A stretch of 64,000 nt of DNA from Imbricaverruca yamaguchii (lineage: Eukaryota; Arthropoda; Thecostraca; Neoverrucidae). The translations under genes and the position numbers were made by a program. This document shows, in pieces, positions 21,806 to 33,034 of this stretch (the stretch's first letter is position 1; each line of letters starts with the position of its first letter). The notes beneath the pieces were generated by a model. That model saw only the letters and a program-made list of their open reading frames with translations. It was not told where the DNA came from and did no database searches. Location: NCBI GenBank assembly GCA_034440575.1, contig JAOTOL010000901.1, forward strand, positions 21,001 through 85,000, given 5' to 3'.

Positions 21806-24800
21806 GTGGGGAGGGATGAAATTGCATTGCCAACTCAGGAATATTCCAATAGTGTCAGCCAAGGCAATAGAACCTCAAAGTCTGCAAATAGGGACAGCAG
21901 CAACTCAAGGGGACAGAGTTATAGTTCATCTAGTGATAAAAGAACTCCTCAATATGAAAAAGCCAAAGGTGGTTATGGAGCATTTGTTAAGTGTATGATG
22001 TTTAATGCTCAGAGTATCCGTTCCAAATTTGATGAGTTCAAGTGTTATGTTGCTGAGGAGGAACCGGATTTTGTTTGCATTACGGAGGCATGGGTCAGTG
22101 AAGGATATTTTGGAGATAACTTACAGGACTATGAGATCCAGGGATACAATATGTTTTCGTGCAATAGGGGTCCAGCAATGAAACGGGGTGGTGTAATGCT
22201 CTATGTGAATAGCTTATTCAGTTCTCAAAAAGTAGCAGGTGGGGATAAAAATGTGTCTGTGGAGTCCATTTGGCTTGATGTCACTGTGGGAAAAGGCAAC
22301 AGCAATACTCTTAGGATAGGAGCTTTCTACCGATCAGGAACCCTGCCACATTCTCAGCAACTGGAGCTTGACAAGGTGATTTGTGAGGAAATCAGTAGAA
22401 ACTTTAAGAGGAAGTGCCTTATTCTCGGTGACTTTAATCTAAAAGGTTATGAAAATGCTGGTGTTGGCTCCCCATCATGCAAAATGTTCAGGAAATGCCT
22501 TGAAGAGGACCTGTTCTTACACCAGTTTGTATCGGAACCTACCAGGCATGGTTCATTCTTGGACCTTGTATTCTCGGATTTAAGTGACTTGGTTCAAGAC
22601 TTGACTGTAGGCGAAACTCTGGGTAAAAGTGACCATAACATAGTTAGATTCAATGCACATGTAGGGGAAATTATCAAGGATAATTTGGTAAAGGTTCCAA
22701 ATTTCAACAGAGCAGACTTTAACGGCATGAGAGCGGCTTTAAGTGCCATCAGATGGGAAGAAGAATTCTCCAATTTAAATGCCTGTGAAATGTGGGAAAA
22801 GTTCAAATCTTCCTTAAAGGAAACTCAGATTAGACATGTCCCCCAAAAGCAAAGACGCAAAAGAAGGGTAGGAAAGCCAGCATGGCTTACACCAGACGTG
22901 ATAAAAGCAATTAGGGCTAAGAAAACTGCATTTAGAGTTTTTAAAGAAGCCTCAAATGTCATTAATCTAAAGGCGTATCAAAAAGCTAGAGACACTGTGA
23001 AGCAAAAAACCAGAGCAGCAAAGCGAGCAAAGGAACTGGATTTAGCTAGAAACTGTAATGGGGACAGTAAAAAGTTCTTTAGTTTCTACAAGCTGAGTAA
23101 AGTTTCTAGCACAATTGGTCCACTGGAAGTAAACGGGACTACATTGGGTGAGGATAGTGAGATGGTTGAGGAGCTGAGCAAGCAGTTCAAATCAGTGTTT
23201 ACATTGGAAGATATGACCAATCTGCCGACCGTACACCATAGTTCAGTTACATGGGATCTGACAAATGATGTTGATTTCATTGGTAGTGATGTTGTTTACA
23301 ATCATATCAGGAAAATAAAGCCAAATAAAGCCGCAGGACCTGATGATATTTATGCTAGGGTGTTGCGGGAAACTGAAAAGGAACTGGCATTTCCACTTAG
23401 TATAATATTTTGTAGATCAGTTTCACATAATGAAATTCCAACCGATTGGAAAAGGGCAAATGTAGTTCCTATTTTCAAGAAAGGAGAAAGAGGGAAAGTT
23501 GAAAACTATAGGCCAATAAGTCTCACATCCCTAGTCTGCAAGGTACTCGAATCAATTATCAAGGAAAGAATAGTTAGTTATCTGGAAGGTAGCAGATTGA
23601 TTCAAGATACTCAACATGGATTTAGAAAAGGACGATCGTGTCTCACAAACCTCTTGGAGTTTTTGAACTTCGCCACAGAACAATTTGATCAGGGAAATCA
23701 GGTTGATGTAGCATATCTTGACTTTAGTAAGGCCTTTGACAAGGTACCCCATAAACGGTTAATGATACAGCTTCAGTCCCATGGTATTGCAGGTAGCATC
23801 TTAAAATGGATAGAGTTGTGGCTTTCAGATAGACAGCAAAGAGTGATGCTAAATGGTACAAAGTCATCATGGCAAAATGTTCTTAGTGGAGTCCCCCAGG
23901 GGTCAGTACTAGGGCCATTGCTGTTCATTATATTTGTAAATAACATTGAAAGTGGCCTAAGCAGTAAAGTTTTGAAATTTGCAGATGATTTGAAGGTCTT
24001 TAGGGCAATAACAGGTCAGGATGAGCATATCTCGCTGCAAAAAAGACTTAGACGAACTTGTGAAGTGGTCCGAAGAATGGCAAATGAAATTTAACTTTGA
24101 TAAGTGCAAAATCATGCATGTAGGTAAGCAGCATATGGAGGCTCCATACTTGATGGGTGGCCAAGTGCTATCAGTGACTCAACAGGAGAAGGATTTAGGT
24201 GTTATTATAAACACAAAATTGGGGGCATCAGAACAGACCAAGGAAGCCAGGAAGAAGGCACTGAGAATGCTCGGGGCAATAAATAGGAATGTATCATACA
24301 AAAGTGAGGAAGTGATCAGGAAGCTTTACTGTGCATACGTCAGGCCACATTTGGAATACTGCATCCAAGCTTGGTCTCCTAGCTATGAAAAAGATTGTTG
24401 GCTTTTAGAGAGAGTACAAAAGAGGGCTACAAAAATGGTTAATGGCATAAGCAACCTGCCATATGAGGAAAGATTGAAGAAATTGAATATGTTTTCACTT
24501 AGATATAGAAGGCTGAGAGGAGATCTCATCGAGGTCTTTAAATTTGTCAATGGTCTGGGGAGGGGATACCTTGGGGAAATGTTTGAATTTAACAGAAATG
24601 ATGCAATTAGAGGTCATAAATTCAAAATTAAAATTAACCACAGCAGAACAAGGTTAAGGCAAACTTTCTTCACCAACAGGGTAGTGGAACACTGGAACCA
24701 GCTGCCAGAAAACATCGTCAGTAGCAGCACATTGAACATCTTTAAAAACAGCATAGACAATCATTATAAGAATAGAGGGCTTGCTTTTCAGTATTACAGG

Positions 24801-24809
24801 GAGGGCTGA
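21806..24809 (+). pseudogene. CR1 ORF2: AP endonuclease plus reverse transcriptase, one frameshift
   Basis: Encodes the enzyme that nicks the target and reverse-transcribes the element. The endonuclease shows FNAQSIRSKFDEF, CITEAWV, LILGDFNLKG and KSDHNIVRF. The reverse transcriptase shows NYRPISLTSLVCKVLE, QHGFRKGRSC, VAYLDFSKAFDKVP, SGVPQGSVLGPLLF and KFADDLKVF, the catalytic FADD box. A 762-codon frame ends at 24,094, while the post-RT region continues in another frame from before 24,021. A run of six A (CTGCAAAAAAGAC) explains this: five A would restore one frame. It may be a sequencing error. I took the frame start at 21,806; the first recognisable EN motif is near 22,000. Confidence 0.9.
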
Positions 24810-24915
24810 TTGGCAGATTTGGTGGGCAACTGGTTCAGTGTACAGAGTGCAACCAAGAAGGGCCCTTGTGGCTCAGAGTTGCACTAATCTTTTATGTCTT
24901 TATGTCTTTATGTGC

Positions 24916-25503
24916 CCTAAAGCAAAAATATACCACCACATTTGTTGTGCACATGTTTGTGCTGGCATCATTGGTGAACACATGTGAACATTCACTTAAC
25001 GGTGTGGGTATACACCGTCCGCACTACGTATACCCCCAGACGTTATACACCGTCTGGATGCTGTGACGTCACGACCTTGACCGTAATCAGCTGACTAGCA
25101 GTGCTGCTGGTGCCCTGTCGCGGTTGGCATCGGCCCATTCGATCCGCCCAAGGCCCTTTACATCAAGGCGATATATAGGAGGTGGCGTCATCCCTACTGC
25201 GCAGCTTTCTGCGCAGGTCCTTATATGACGTCATCTGGGGTACCACTTCATACGGGCCAAGCCACTAACACGCTGTCGAATATACGCAGCGTATGCATAG
25301 TACGGTGGATAAAATGAGGATTTAATAGGTGTATGTGCAAAACTTTGAGCGTCATAGTCCCGGAAGGGATCTCCAATACCTTTTATGCACATATTATACC
25401 CGGAAGAACGTACGAAGCGAGGTAAGACAGGTCAAATATGGCAGAGAATTAGCATCTTACTGCGGCGAAATGCAGTAAGGACGTATCTGAAGTGTGGTCG
25501 TCG
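24916..25503. other. No gene recognised; short R1-like piece
   Basis: The block near 25,225-25,255 (GATGACGTCATCTGGGGTAC) resembles the reverse complement of the R1 end. Short inverted motifs around TATACACCGTC lie at 25,008-25,055. Nothing else recognised. Confidence 0.45.
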
Positions 25504-25875
25504 CTATGATGGAATAAGGTGGGGAGGGGGGTCGAGTCCCTTAATGTACATCAAATTTAGCATTGGGCTTATGGTGCTGCATGGCACAATTAATTGACCG
25601 AAAGGCCTTTCAACCCCTCTATATGCGGCAGTGCCCCTGATATAGGAGGCAAGGAAAGGGACAATCGTTTCTTTTTTTAAGATCGACAGGACCATAGGGA
25701 GCACGTGAGAGGCAGCCATCCCTTTTATGGGGGCATCTGTGAACCTCCGTACCAGCTCAGCAACATGGGTGGAACTTCCGGAAAACGATTTTGGAAAACA
25801 ATGCCTGGAGGTAACAGGAAGGCCTATGGATTGGGGAGGTGGGCTCACGCCAGTCGTAAGCGGGGGTTGACCCAT
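25504..25875 (-). CDS. Unrecognised open reading frame, 123 codons
   Basis: The frame reads as ordinary globular protein in its middle and end (e.g. GMAASHVLPMVLSILKKETI, then FLASYIRGTAAYRGVERPFG). It has no repeats and balanced composition, unlike most chance frames here. A second minus-strand frame (25,912-26,103) lies just upstream. Together they may be a decayed gene or element ORF. I do not recognise the family. Confidence 0.3.
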   Translation of the reverse strand: MGQPPLTTGVSPPPQSIGLPVTSRHCFPKSFSGSSTHVAELVRRFTDAPIKGMAASHVLPMVLSILKKETIVPFLASYIRGTAAYRGVERPFGQLIVPCSTISPMLNLMYIKGLDPPPHLIPS

Positions 25876-26233
25876 CCCAAAAGTATGTAAAATTTCACTC
25901 TAGTTCGGAGGTTACATTCGGCGGATGGACTGGAAAGTGGTAAGACATGGGGTGCTAAAAGCGGTCAGGTATGTATTGGCGGCATTCCCTAACAATGCGT
26001 TCAGAACTAGATCTGGATGATTCAAAACACTCCTACACGTCCGCGTAGTCGACCTAGTCGGCTTATGTGTTGTTTCCGATTCAGAGCATGAATGAAGGAT
26101 CACAATCGAAGTTCGTGGAGCAGAGACTTTGCATATCGTTCTTTCAAAATAATGATCATAGGCCTCAAGAGCAACAATGAAATACCATACGCCACACCTG
26201 TTTCATAGCAGTACCAGAGCCGGTAGCAGTGTC

Positions 26234-26600
26234 AAGTGCCGCGAGGACGGGCGCAGCTTGTCTTCCCCTGGTCACAGCGGCAGCAGCAAAACACGCCAGC
26301 AGGACCGTGGGACCAGGCGATACGACGGCCGAGTCAAGTGCCGCCAGGACGGGCCGACACAGGGAGGCGGGAGCGCCGCCAACCCGTGAGTGATCACAGT
26401 GGCAGCAGCAAAACACGCCAACAAAACGGCAGGATCGGACGGCATGAAACCAATGCAAAATGCCGCCAGAGCGGGAACACAGGAGGCGCCGCCAGTCCGC
26501 CCCTGGTCACGGTGGCAACAAGAAACACGGTTACAAAGGGCAGACCCGAGCGACACGACACGGCACACAGCAGAGACGGTGACACATGGCCGGCAGTGTG
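26234..26600. repeat. GC-rich minisatellite of about 115 bp, three units
   Basis: The mark CAGCAGCAAAACACGCC recurs at about 26,283 and 26,403, with a diverged third copy near 26,518. AAGTGCCGC(C/G)AGGACGGG recurs at about 26,234 and 26,335. Several open frames on both strands follow from the periodicity and are not separate genes. Confidence 0.75.
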
Positions 26601-26706
26601 AGGGTGGACATCCTATCCCTGCCTGGTGACATGATGGCGGACCTGCCTAGATGCCTGCCCCTGCGCTCTGCCGAGCAGAGTTCTTGCGCAACCAGCCAAT
26701 GCGCAC

Positions 26707-27147
26707 ATGCAGCCTAACTCGAGTCAGCCTCCGTCTCACACAACTAGCCACACTCCTAGCTTCGGCTGCCGGCTACTAATGACGCCCACCCCGTGTCTCA
26801 CGATGCTGGTGTCGCCTGTGCAGGTTGAGTCCATGATGAAGCAGACATCAGAATTGAACTGGTTTGGCATCGCCCTCTACCACATATGTGGCATGCAGCG
26901 CCCGCCGCGACCGATGGTGATTGACCAAGAGCTGGACACAACGGCCAGGAGCGCCTCCGGTGCTTCAGACGTCGGAAAGCCAAGCGATGTATTGACGCCT
27001 CATTTTGTAGGCGACGAAGCCGGCAATGACGGCAAGGCCGTCCTGCTCCAGTCCCAGTTTGCTGATGATGGTCGTGCTAAAATGCATGTGAATAGAAGTG
27101 GCATCAAACTAATTGAACTGGTTCTTCATTTAGCTATACAAAGATAA
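26707..27147 (+). CDS. Unrecognised open reading frame, 146 codons
   Basis: GC-rich island with coding-like composition (e.g. VQVESMMKQTSELNWFGIAL and MVIDQELDTTARS), followed at 27,150 by AT-rich CR1 sequence. It may be an exon or a transposon ORF piece. No domain recognised. The start is not supported by any signal, and the end may be read-through. Confidence 0.25.
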   Translation: MQPNSSQPPSHTTSHTPSFGCRLLMTPTPCLTMLVSPVQVESMMKQTSELNWFGIALYHICGMQRPPRPMVIDQELDTTARSASGASDVGKPSDVLTPHFVGDEAGNDGKAVLLQSQFADDGRAKMHVNRSGIKLIELVLHLAIQR

Positions 27148-27161
27148 AATATGAAGACAAG

Positions 27162-27690
27162 GTAAGCACCATATGAAGGCTCCATATTTCATGGCCGTGG
27201 CCAATTTCTATCGGTGACTCAGCAGAAGGACTTTGGTGTTATTCTGAACACAAGATTAGGGGCATCAGAAGAGACGAAAGAATCCAGGAAGAAGGCACTG
27301 AGAATGCTTGGGGCAATATATAGGAATGTGTCATACATAAGTGAGGAAGTCATCAGGAAGCTTTACTGTGCATGTCAGGCCACATTTGGAATACTGTGTC
27401 CAAGCTTTGGCTCCTAGTTATCAAAAAGATTGTTCGCTTTTAGAGAGCACAAAATATGGCTACAAAAATGGTTAATGACATAAGCAACCTGGCATATGAG
27501 GAAAGATTGAAGAAATTGAACATGTTTTCACTTCGATATAGAAAGTTCAGAGGAGCACTCACTGAGGTCTTTAAATTTGTTCATGGTCAGGAGAATTGAT
27601 ATTCCAGGGAGGGCTGATCGACGGATTTGGTGGGCAACTGGTTGAGTGTTCAGAGTGCAACCAAGAAGGGCCCTTGTGGTTCATAGTCAC
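27162..27690 (+). mobile_element. CR1 LINE 3' fragment crossing the P1 boundary
   Basis: Aligns with CR1 from about 24,125. An internal deletion at about 27,594 joins the post-RT region to the 3' UTR. The P1 outer boundary (27,655) falls inside it, at GTGCAACC, so sequence left of that point is present once and sequence right of it twice. Confidence 0.82.
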
Positions 27691-28470
27691 ACTGATATTT
27701 TGTGTCTTGATGTCTAAGATGCTCCAAAATGTAGTTAGCATTCCAGACAAGCATGATGCAATACTCCATACCATAAAGATCTGATAGGCAGGATAATTAA
27801 TGGAATGACACCAGAAAAGACAGGTGTTGACACTGACATTATTTTCAGCTGCATCCGTGGCTATGGTCATAACTATCAGAGGTAAAGTGGTTGGAACAAA
27901 TGGATGGGCTGGTTGGGTGAACTCCATCAGATCCTTTTCAATGTCAACCAGGTCTAAAATGCATGTTCATCTCTTGGAAACATAAGCATGTTGGGTGACA
28001 ATCTATTCTTTCCATATCTTTCTTCCAGATGATAAAGACACACCACAACAGAGCACTATACAATACAACTAAAACTAAAACGCACGTACATCGAACACAA
28101 GGTGCGACAGACATAAAACCAAGCACAAAACAAACCTACGAGGGAGCTATGTAAACAACTGCGCTATTTATGACTCAACTGCGCCATCTAAGAATTTGTG
28201 GAAATGAGTTCCCATAAAACGCTGCATTCGTGATGGTCGTCGCCTAATTCGCAGCCTAACTGAGAATGATAAAATGATATCTCAACACGATTCCAAAAGC
28301 ACAGACGTGATATTATAGGATTTAGAAAGTGAATTGAACTGAAAATATTTCCATTTTAACATGCATGAAACCATTAAAACGGCCCAAAAGTGTTACCCCA
28401 GATGACGTCATTTGTACCATTCGAGCCGACACGCAGGAAGGCATGGGGATGACAGGGGCCTGCTTTACAT
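27690..28470 (+). repeat. Composite repeat R1, copy 3
   Basis: Inside the P1 left arm. It lacks both micro-retroposon insertions found in copies 1 and 2 and so serves as the empty-site reference. Its mirror copy is at about 36,464-37,244. Confidence 0.78.
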
Positions 28471-28699
28471 ATCCGCCGAAGCCACGCGTTGCAGTCGTTG
28501 TTCGGTGCAGTCGTGGCTGACATTGGTCCTTTGAATCCGTTGAAACCGTTGGGTTAGGTTTTCACCTGTTTGAGTGCTGAGTATTGGAAAGGTGAAGCAG
28601 TGGATCGTTTTGCGGTTGTTAGTCGCAGCTCACATCGGTCCTTCGAAGCCGTTGGAGTGGTGGAAAGGCGGCGAAGCATTGGGTGAGTCTGAGCTGTTT

Positions 28700-29590
28700 T
28701 CTTACACCAAACGATCGCCCGTGTGCCAGAGGCTTTGGACTTTGGTGATCTTGGGTCAGGTCAAAGGTCACCAAATTGCCGAAAGACAATTTTTACTAAC
28801 AGGCATGGCCGATCTCAGCAACCATTGACTCGGTCTCAATGAAACCTCCACCAAACGAACGGCCGTGTTCCAGAGGCGGACTTTCGTGACTTTGGGTCAT
28901 GTCAAAGCTCACTAAATCGCAGGAAAACAATTTTTGGCTCACACATGACTGATCTCAGCAACCGCTGGCTCGATCTTAATGACATCTTCACCAAACGAAC
29001 GGCCGTGGGCCGGAGGTGTGCGGTTCGGACTTTCGTGACCTTCGGTCGGGCTAAAGATCACAAAATCACAAACAAATTATTTCTTCATAGGCCTGGTCCA
29101 TCGCGGTAACCGCTCGATCGATCTTAATGAAACCTTCACCAAACGATCGGCCGTGCGCCAAAGGTGCTCGGTTCGCACTTTCGTGGCCTTCGTCAATGCA
29201 AAGGTTACCACATTCCTGGAGAACCAAAAATATTTCCTCGCAGATATGGTCGATCTCGGTAACCGCTGGATAGATCTCAATGAAGCCTTCGCCAAACGAT
29301 CGGTCGTGTGCCAGAGGCGTGCGGTTTGCGCGCCTCTGGTCTAACCGCATGCCTCTGGTCACGAAAATCCAAACCTCGCGCCTCTGGCACACGGCCGTTC
29401 ACTTGGTGAAGGTTTCATTAAGATAGAGCCAGCGGGTGCCGAGATCGGCCATGTCTGCGAGTAAATTTGCTTTTGACAATGGGGTGACCTTTGACTTGAC
29501 CAAAGGCCACGAAGGTGCAAACCACACGCCTCTGGCACACGACCGATCGTTTGGTGAAGGTTTCATTGAGATCGATCCAGCGTGTTCATT
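28700..29590. repeat. Satellite of about 140-150 bp with an internal orientation switch
   Basis: Units carry GATCTCGGTAACCGCTGG, then CTTCACCAAACGATCGGCCG, then CCAGAGGCG. Starts at about 28,811, 28,951, 29,100 and 29,250 run forward. At about 29,335 the order reverses: two further units (about 29,400 and 29,555) are reverse complements. The mirror copy lies at about 35,344-36,234. Open frames over the array are periodicity artefacts. Confidence 0.8.
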
Positions 29591-29695
29591 CGATTTAATC
29601 GCAGGTGGAGGATCGACTTTTAGTGACTCGTCGTTTCTGAGTCTGAGCCGCAGTCACAAGTTGACCTACTGGAGACACCGCGCCGAACTTTAGCC

Positions 29696-30495
29696 ATGAC
29701 CCAGCACGAGCGCTATCAGAAAGCAATAGTCATCTGTAATCAGGTCGCGTCCGTCGGCTCTGAGTTGGCAGCTGCTTACGTGTTCATAGACTCTATGAAC
29801 TCGACTTTAGACATCCTCAGGAACAACCAGCTGTTTGTGCCTGTCATTCTCGGAGCTGATGTGGACCAGGGAGCTGATGCTGACCAAGCCCCGGACATGC
29901 AGTCAGGTAGCGGTGTGCCTCGGGCTACTGCCATGTCGTCGGCATTTGGCCAGACCCCGGACATCCCTTCAGGTATCGGTGTTATTCGGGCTACTGCCAT
30001 GTCGTCGGCATCTGATCAAGCCCCGGAAATGCCTTCAGGTGGCGGCTACCGTCATGTCGGTATCTCATCAAGCCCCGGAAATGCCTTCAGGTGGCGGTGT
30101 CCCTCGGGCTACCGTCATGTCGGCATCTCATCAAGCCCCGGAAGTGCCTTCAGGTGGCGGTGTCCCTCGGGCTATCGTCATGTCGGCATCTCATCAAGCC
30201 CCGGAAATGCCTTCAGGTGGCGGTGTCCCTCGGGCCACCGTCATGTCGCCATCTGACCAATCCCCATACATGCCATCAGGTGCCAGCACTTCTGATGTGC
30301 CTGATGTCCAGTACTGCCGTGCCATCTGTGCATGTTACAGAGCGAGGCCTGCGACTGAGTGTGAGTGACCCGACGGAGCCGCTGGTCCTAAAAGAGCCGG
30401 CCAAGATGATCACAAACAAGAGGCGACCGAAAGGCAGCAGTACGACTAACGCTATCGGCCTGCCTCGGTTGCGACGTTCTTCTTCCAGACTCTGA
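29696..30495 (+). pseudogene. Mutator-like (MULE) transposase C-terminal relic with 21-residue repeats
   Basis: The frame from ATG 29,696 begins RYQKAIVICNQVASVGSEL, a helical segment like the one after the SWIM zinc finger in MULE transposases. The end, in a shifted frame, reads MITNKRRPKGSSTTNAIGLP, resembling the GRPKG...IGLP tail of such proteins. Between them are about six 63-bp tandem units encoding APEMPSGGGVPRATVMSASH-like repeats. One unit lacks 11 bp (near 30,045), which breaks the frame, and another shift lies near 30,300. No catalytic DDE domain is present. The MULE assignment is from motif memory, not alignment. Confidence 0.5.
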
Positions 30496-30499
30496 AGAT

Positions 30500-30749
30500 C
30501 TCCTATTTAATGAGAAACAGATCCGCACGTGTTATTTTACTCCTTGAAGTTTTATATGATGAGCAAGCATTGTCCAACCGGCCCAGCTGTTTGCTTTTAT
30601 CTCCGAGTTGTCGCTTTCTGTAACATTTCCCTGGTTTTCAGTGTGTTGAATGATGTGCAACCTACATACTGGTCGTTGTATTTACCACTTTTCCCAAGGT
30701 TTTAATAGTATAGGCGATTTGCCAGCGTGTTTATAATTGATTTTGTTAC
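30500..30749. other. Downstream flank of the transposase relic
   Basis: AT-rich, no features. The mirror copy is at 34,185-34,434. Confidence 0.4.
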
Positions 30750-30803
30750 GGGCGCTATATGCCCAATAACGTCGATGTTTCCCGAAGCACAAATAACTAA
30801 CTG
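30750..30803 (+). mobile_element. Micro-retroposon copy e, left arm
   Basis: Sense on the plus strand: GGGCGCTATATGCCC, GTCGATG, then CACAAATAACTAACTG. Same architecture as copies a-d but more diverged. I found no convincing target-site duplication. Its mirror is at about 34,131-34,184, so it predates P1. Confidence 0.65.
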
Positions 30804-30829
30804 TTGTGCACAAATCATACCTCGCCGTT

Positions 30830-30979
30830 GTATTTTGGCTTCACGACGCACTTAGCAGCGAGGCCATATGGCGTCGCCTGCCCCTCACCCCGGCAGGAAG
30901 GGCGAGCATCGCGGGGAATCGAACCCCGTGCCTCTGGCTTGCCAGACGCTAAGCTTAACCACTGAGCCACCGACGCCCC
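30830..30979 (-). mobile_element. tRNA-derived SINE, left P1 arm
   Basis: Mirror of 33,955-34,104, where it is described. Both arms carry it with the same flanking duplication, so it inserted before the palindrome formed. Confidence 0.82.
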
Positions 30980-31173
30980 TCATGCTTCGCCGTTCAGTTT
31001 AGCTTTGCACTAGGCCTTTCTGAATCAGTGGGGATGGGGGGGGGGCTGCAGCACAAGGGCAAGGCGTTATTGACCCTAATTGAAATAGAAGATAAATATA
31101 GGGCATGCTTATAGGGAACTGGATACTGCATTAATGGATGATGCATTTATTTGACTCCTTATCTATTTCCTAG

Positions 31174-31899
31174 GGATGCTTCGATGGATCCTCCGTAAGC
31201 CATCAACGGAGGGTCTGGCTGGCATCAGCGACCTGCGCGGCCGGATGGATGTGAAGTTTGACAGGCTGAAGGCACATGTAGAGGTGCTGCTGTCTCCGGA
31301 GCCGCGCTTTACCCCACTGGCTTGGAAAGCACTTCTGCAACAAGTGAAAAGCTTCGATGATGACATGGGTTGGTGGTGTGGCTGTGGTGAGGACCACCTG
31401 GTTGGTGACTGTTCTGTGTGGGGTTTCAGCTGTGGTTTAAAAAGGGCTGTTGTAGTGGCTTTATTGACAATGAGCAGGCAAATGCGTGTGTTAAGTGTAG
31501 AAAGTTTAAGACTGTGTACTAATACCAGCTTATGTGTGTGCACATGCATCCAAGCTCGATGTCCGTCGCCAGATCTGATTCTTCCCAGGTGTAGCTGCCG
31601 TGTCAATTTCCTAAGCTCACAGTTGACGCCAGGCATCACATACGTCTTCCCAGCTGGACAGACCTTCCTCAACCGGGCCGAACCAGCCGCTGTTGTACTG
31701 CTTCCACTACCAGCACACATCATCCGTGCTGTTGTGTGCTGGTCTCCCAGTTTCGTCTGCTCGGGATGCCGTTGACTTTCCGGCACTCCGGGTCTCAGTA
31801 TTTGGGCTCTCAAAAACGGAGGCTCAGTCTGATGTGGTCGCCTTCTCCCGGCAGACTGTGTTTAACATAAAGAACCACAGAAAGTCCTGCGTAGCATAG
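31174..31899 (+). other. Exon-like sequence, unrecognised (left P1 arm)
   Basis: A good splice acceptor (CTCCTTATCTATTTCCTAG) ends at 31,173. It is followed by an open stretch with coding character (RGRMDVKFDRLKAHVEVLLS, TPLAWKALLQQVKSF) up to a possible donor GTGAGG at 31,387. A second open stretch ends at a TAG at 31,899. Long frames also exist on the minus strand, so strand is uncertain. I recognise no domain. The mirror copy is at about 33,035-33,760. Confidence 0.35.
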
Positions 31900-32351
31900 G
31901 CAATAGTTTGAATGGCGGGAAGCGCGTGCCATCAGTTGACGTGATGTGCCAGACCATTTATCTCATGGTTTATCTGCGACAGCTCCGAAGCAATTCGGCG
32001 GTGTCAGAATTTTGTTCGCGATAGGTGTGTACCGGGCGCGCGGCACGCGCACACATTTCCCCAGACACCCTGCATCGATTAACATGTGATTAACAATTCC
32101 GGACATGCTAAATGATTGCGCTTTGGTCGAAGCATCCTTAAAATAGAATATAGATCGTCACACCAACCGATATCGGCATATTTTGGCGCCCAACACGATT
32201 CACGTCATGGGTATCAAGGGGCTGGTGACATGACGTAAGAACACCAAATTTTAGCTATCCGCCGGTCCAAATGTTGCGATCTGGTCAATGTGTTACGCGT
32301 CAGCACCACGAGGGCTCTTGGTCAACGGGCGTCCGTCGAGCGTGCAGAATC

Positions 32352-32581
32352 GTGACAACACTGTCGTGTAGACTAGTCCATGGGCTGTGGAGCTATCACG
32401 ATCGGAATCGGGTCCAGGCACCTTTCTGACTGAAATATATCATTTTACGACAGTGGATTTTGAGAACGTCAGTTATTGGTCGAAGTCCGGCGCGTTACAG
32501 ACGCGTGGGACTTCGGGCAGACACGAAAGACGCGGCACAGGTTCGATGCAGACTCGGCGGACACACGACACACGTGACGGA
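32352..32581. other. P1 palindrome loop (230 bp)
   Basis: The only single-copy part of P1. It contains a run of ACACG-rich motifs (32,520-32,580) and no recognised feature. A 74-codon frame here is probably chance. Confidence 0.8.
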
Positions 32582-33034
32582 GATTCTGCACGCTCGACGG
32601 ACGCCCGTTGACCAAGAGCCCTCGTGGTGCTGACGCGTAACACATTGACCAGATCGCAACATTTGGACCGGCGGATAGCTAAAATTTGGTGTTCTTACGT
32701 CATGTCACCAGCCCCTTGATACCCATGACGTGAATCGTGTTGGGCGCCAAAATATGCCGATATCGGTTGGTGTGACGATCTATATTCTATTTTAAGGATG
32801 CTTCGACCAAAGCGCAATCATTTAGCATGTCCGGAATTGTTAATCACATGTTAATCGATGCAGGGTGTCTGGGGGAAATGTGTGCGCGTGCCGCGCGCCC
32901 GGTACACACCTATCGCGAACAAAATTCTGACACCGCCGAATTGCTTCGGAGCTGTCTGAAATAAACCATGAGATAAATGGTCTGGCACATCACGTCAACT
33001 GATGGCACACGCTTCCCGCCATTCAAACTATTGC

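Larger units (their letters stand above)
20841..24915 (+). mobile_element. Nearly intact CR1-clade LINE retrotransposon
   Basis: Two ORFs are separated by 8 bp and followed by a 3' UTR ending in octamer repeats of TCTTTATG, the CR1-type terminus. ORF1 has an SGNH/GDSL esterase domain; ORF2 has endonuclease and reverse transcriptase. The only obvious defect is one extra A at about 24,041-24,046. It is the reference for seven fragments in the window. The true 5' end lies somewhere upstream of 20,841. Confidence 0.93.
27655..32351 (+). repeat. Giant palindrome P1, left arm (4.70 kb)
   Basis: Every position x matches the complement of position 64,934 minus x in the right arm (64,933 inside a poly-C indel near 32,050). 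Spot checks show isolated substitutions only, about one per few hundred bases. It contains an R1 copy, a satellite, a transposase relic, two SINE-type elements and exon-like sequence. The CR1 fragment continues smoothly across its outer edge, so this arm is probably the original. Confidence 0.95.

Noticed and set aside
26177..26629. Multiple overlapping GC-rich coding frames on both strands
   Set aside because: They follow from a 115-bp minisatellite with few stops. None has a domain.
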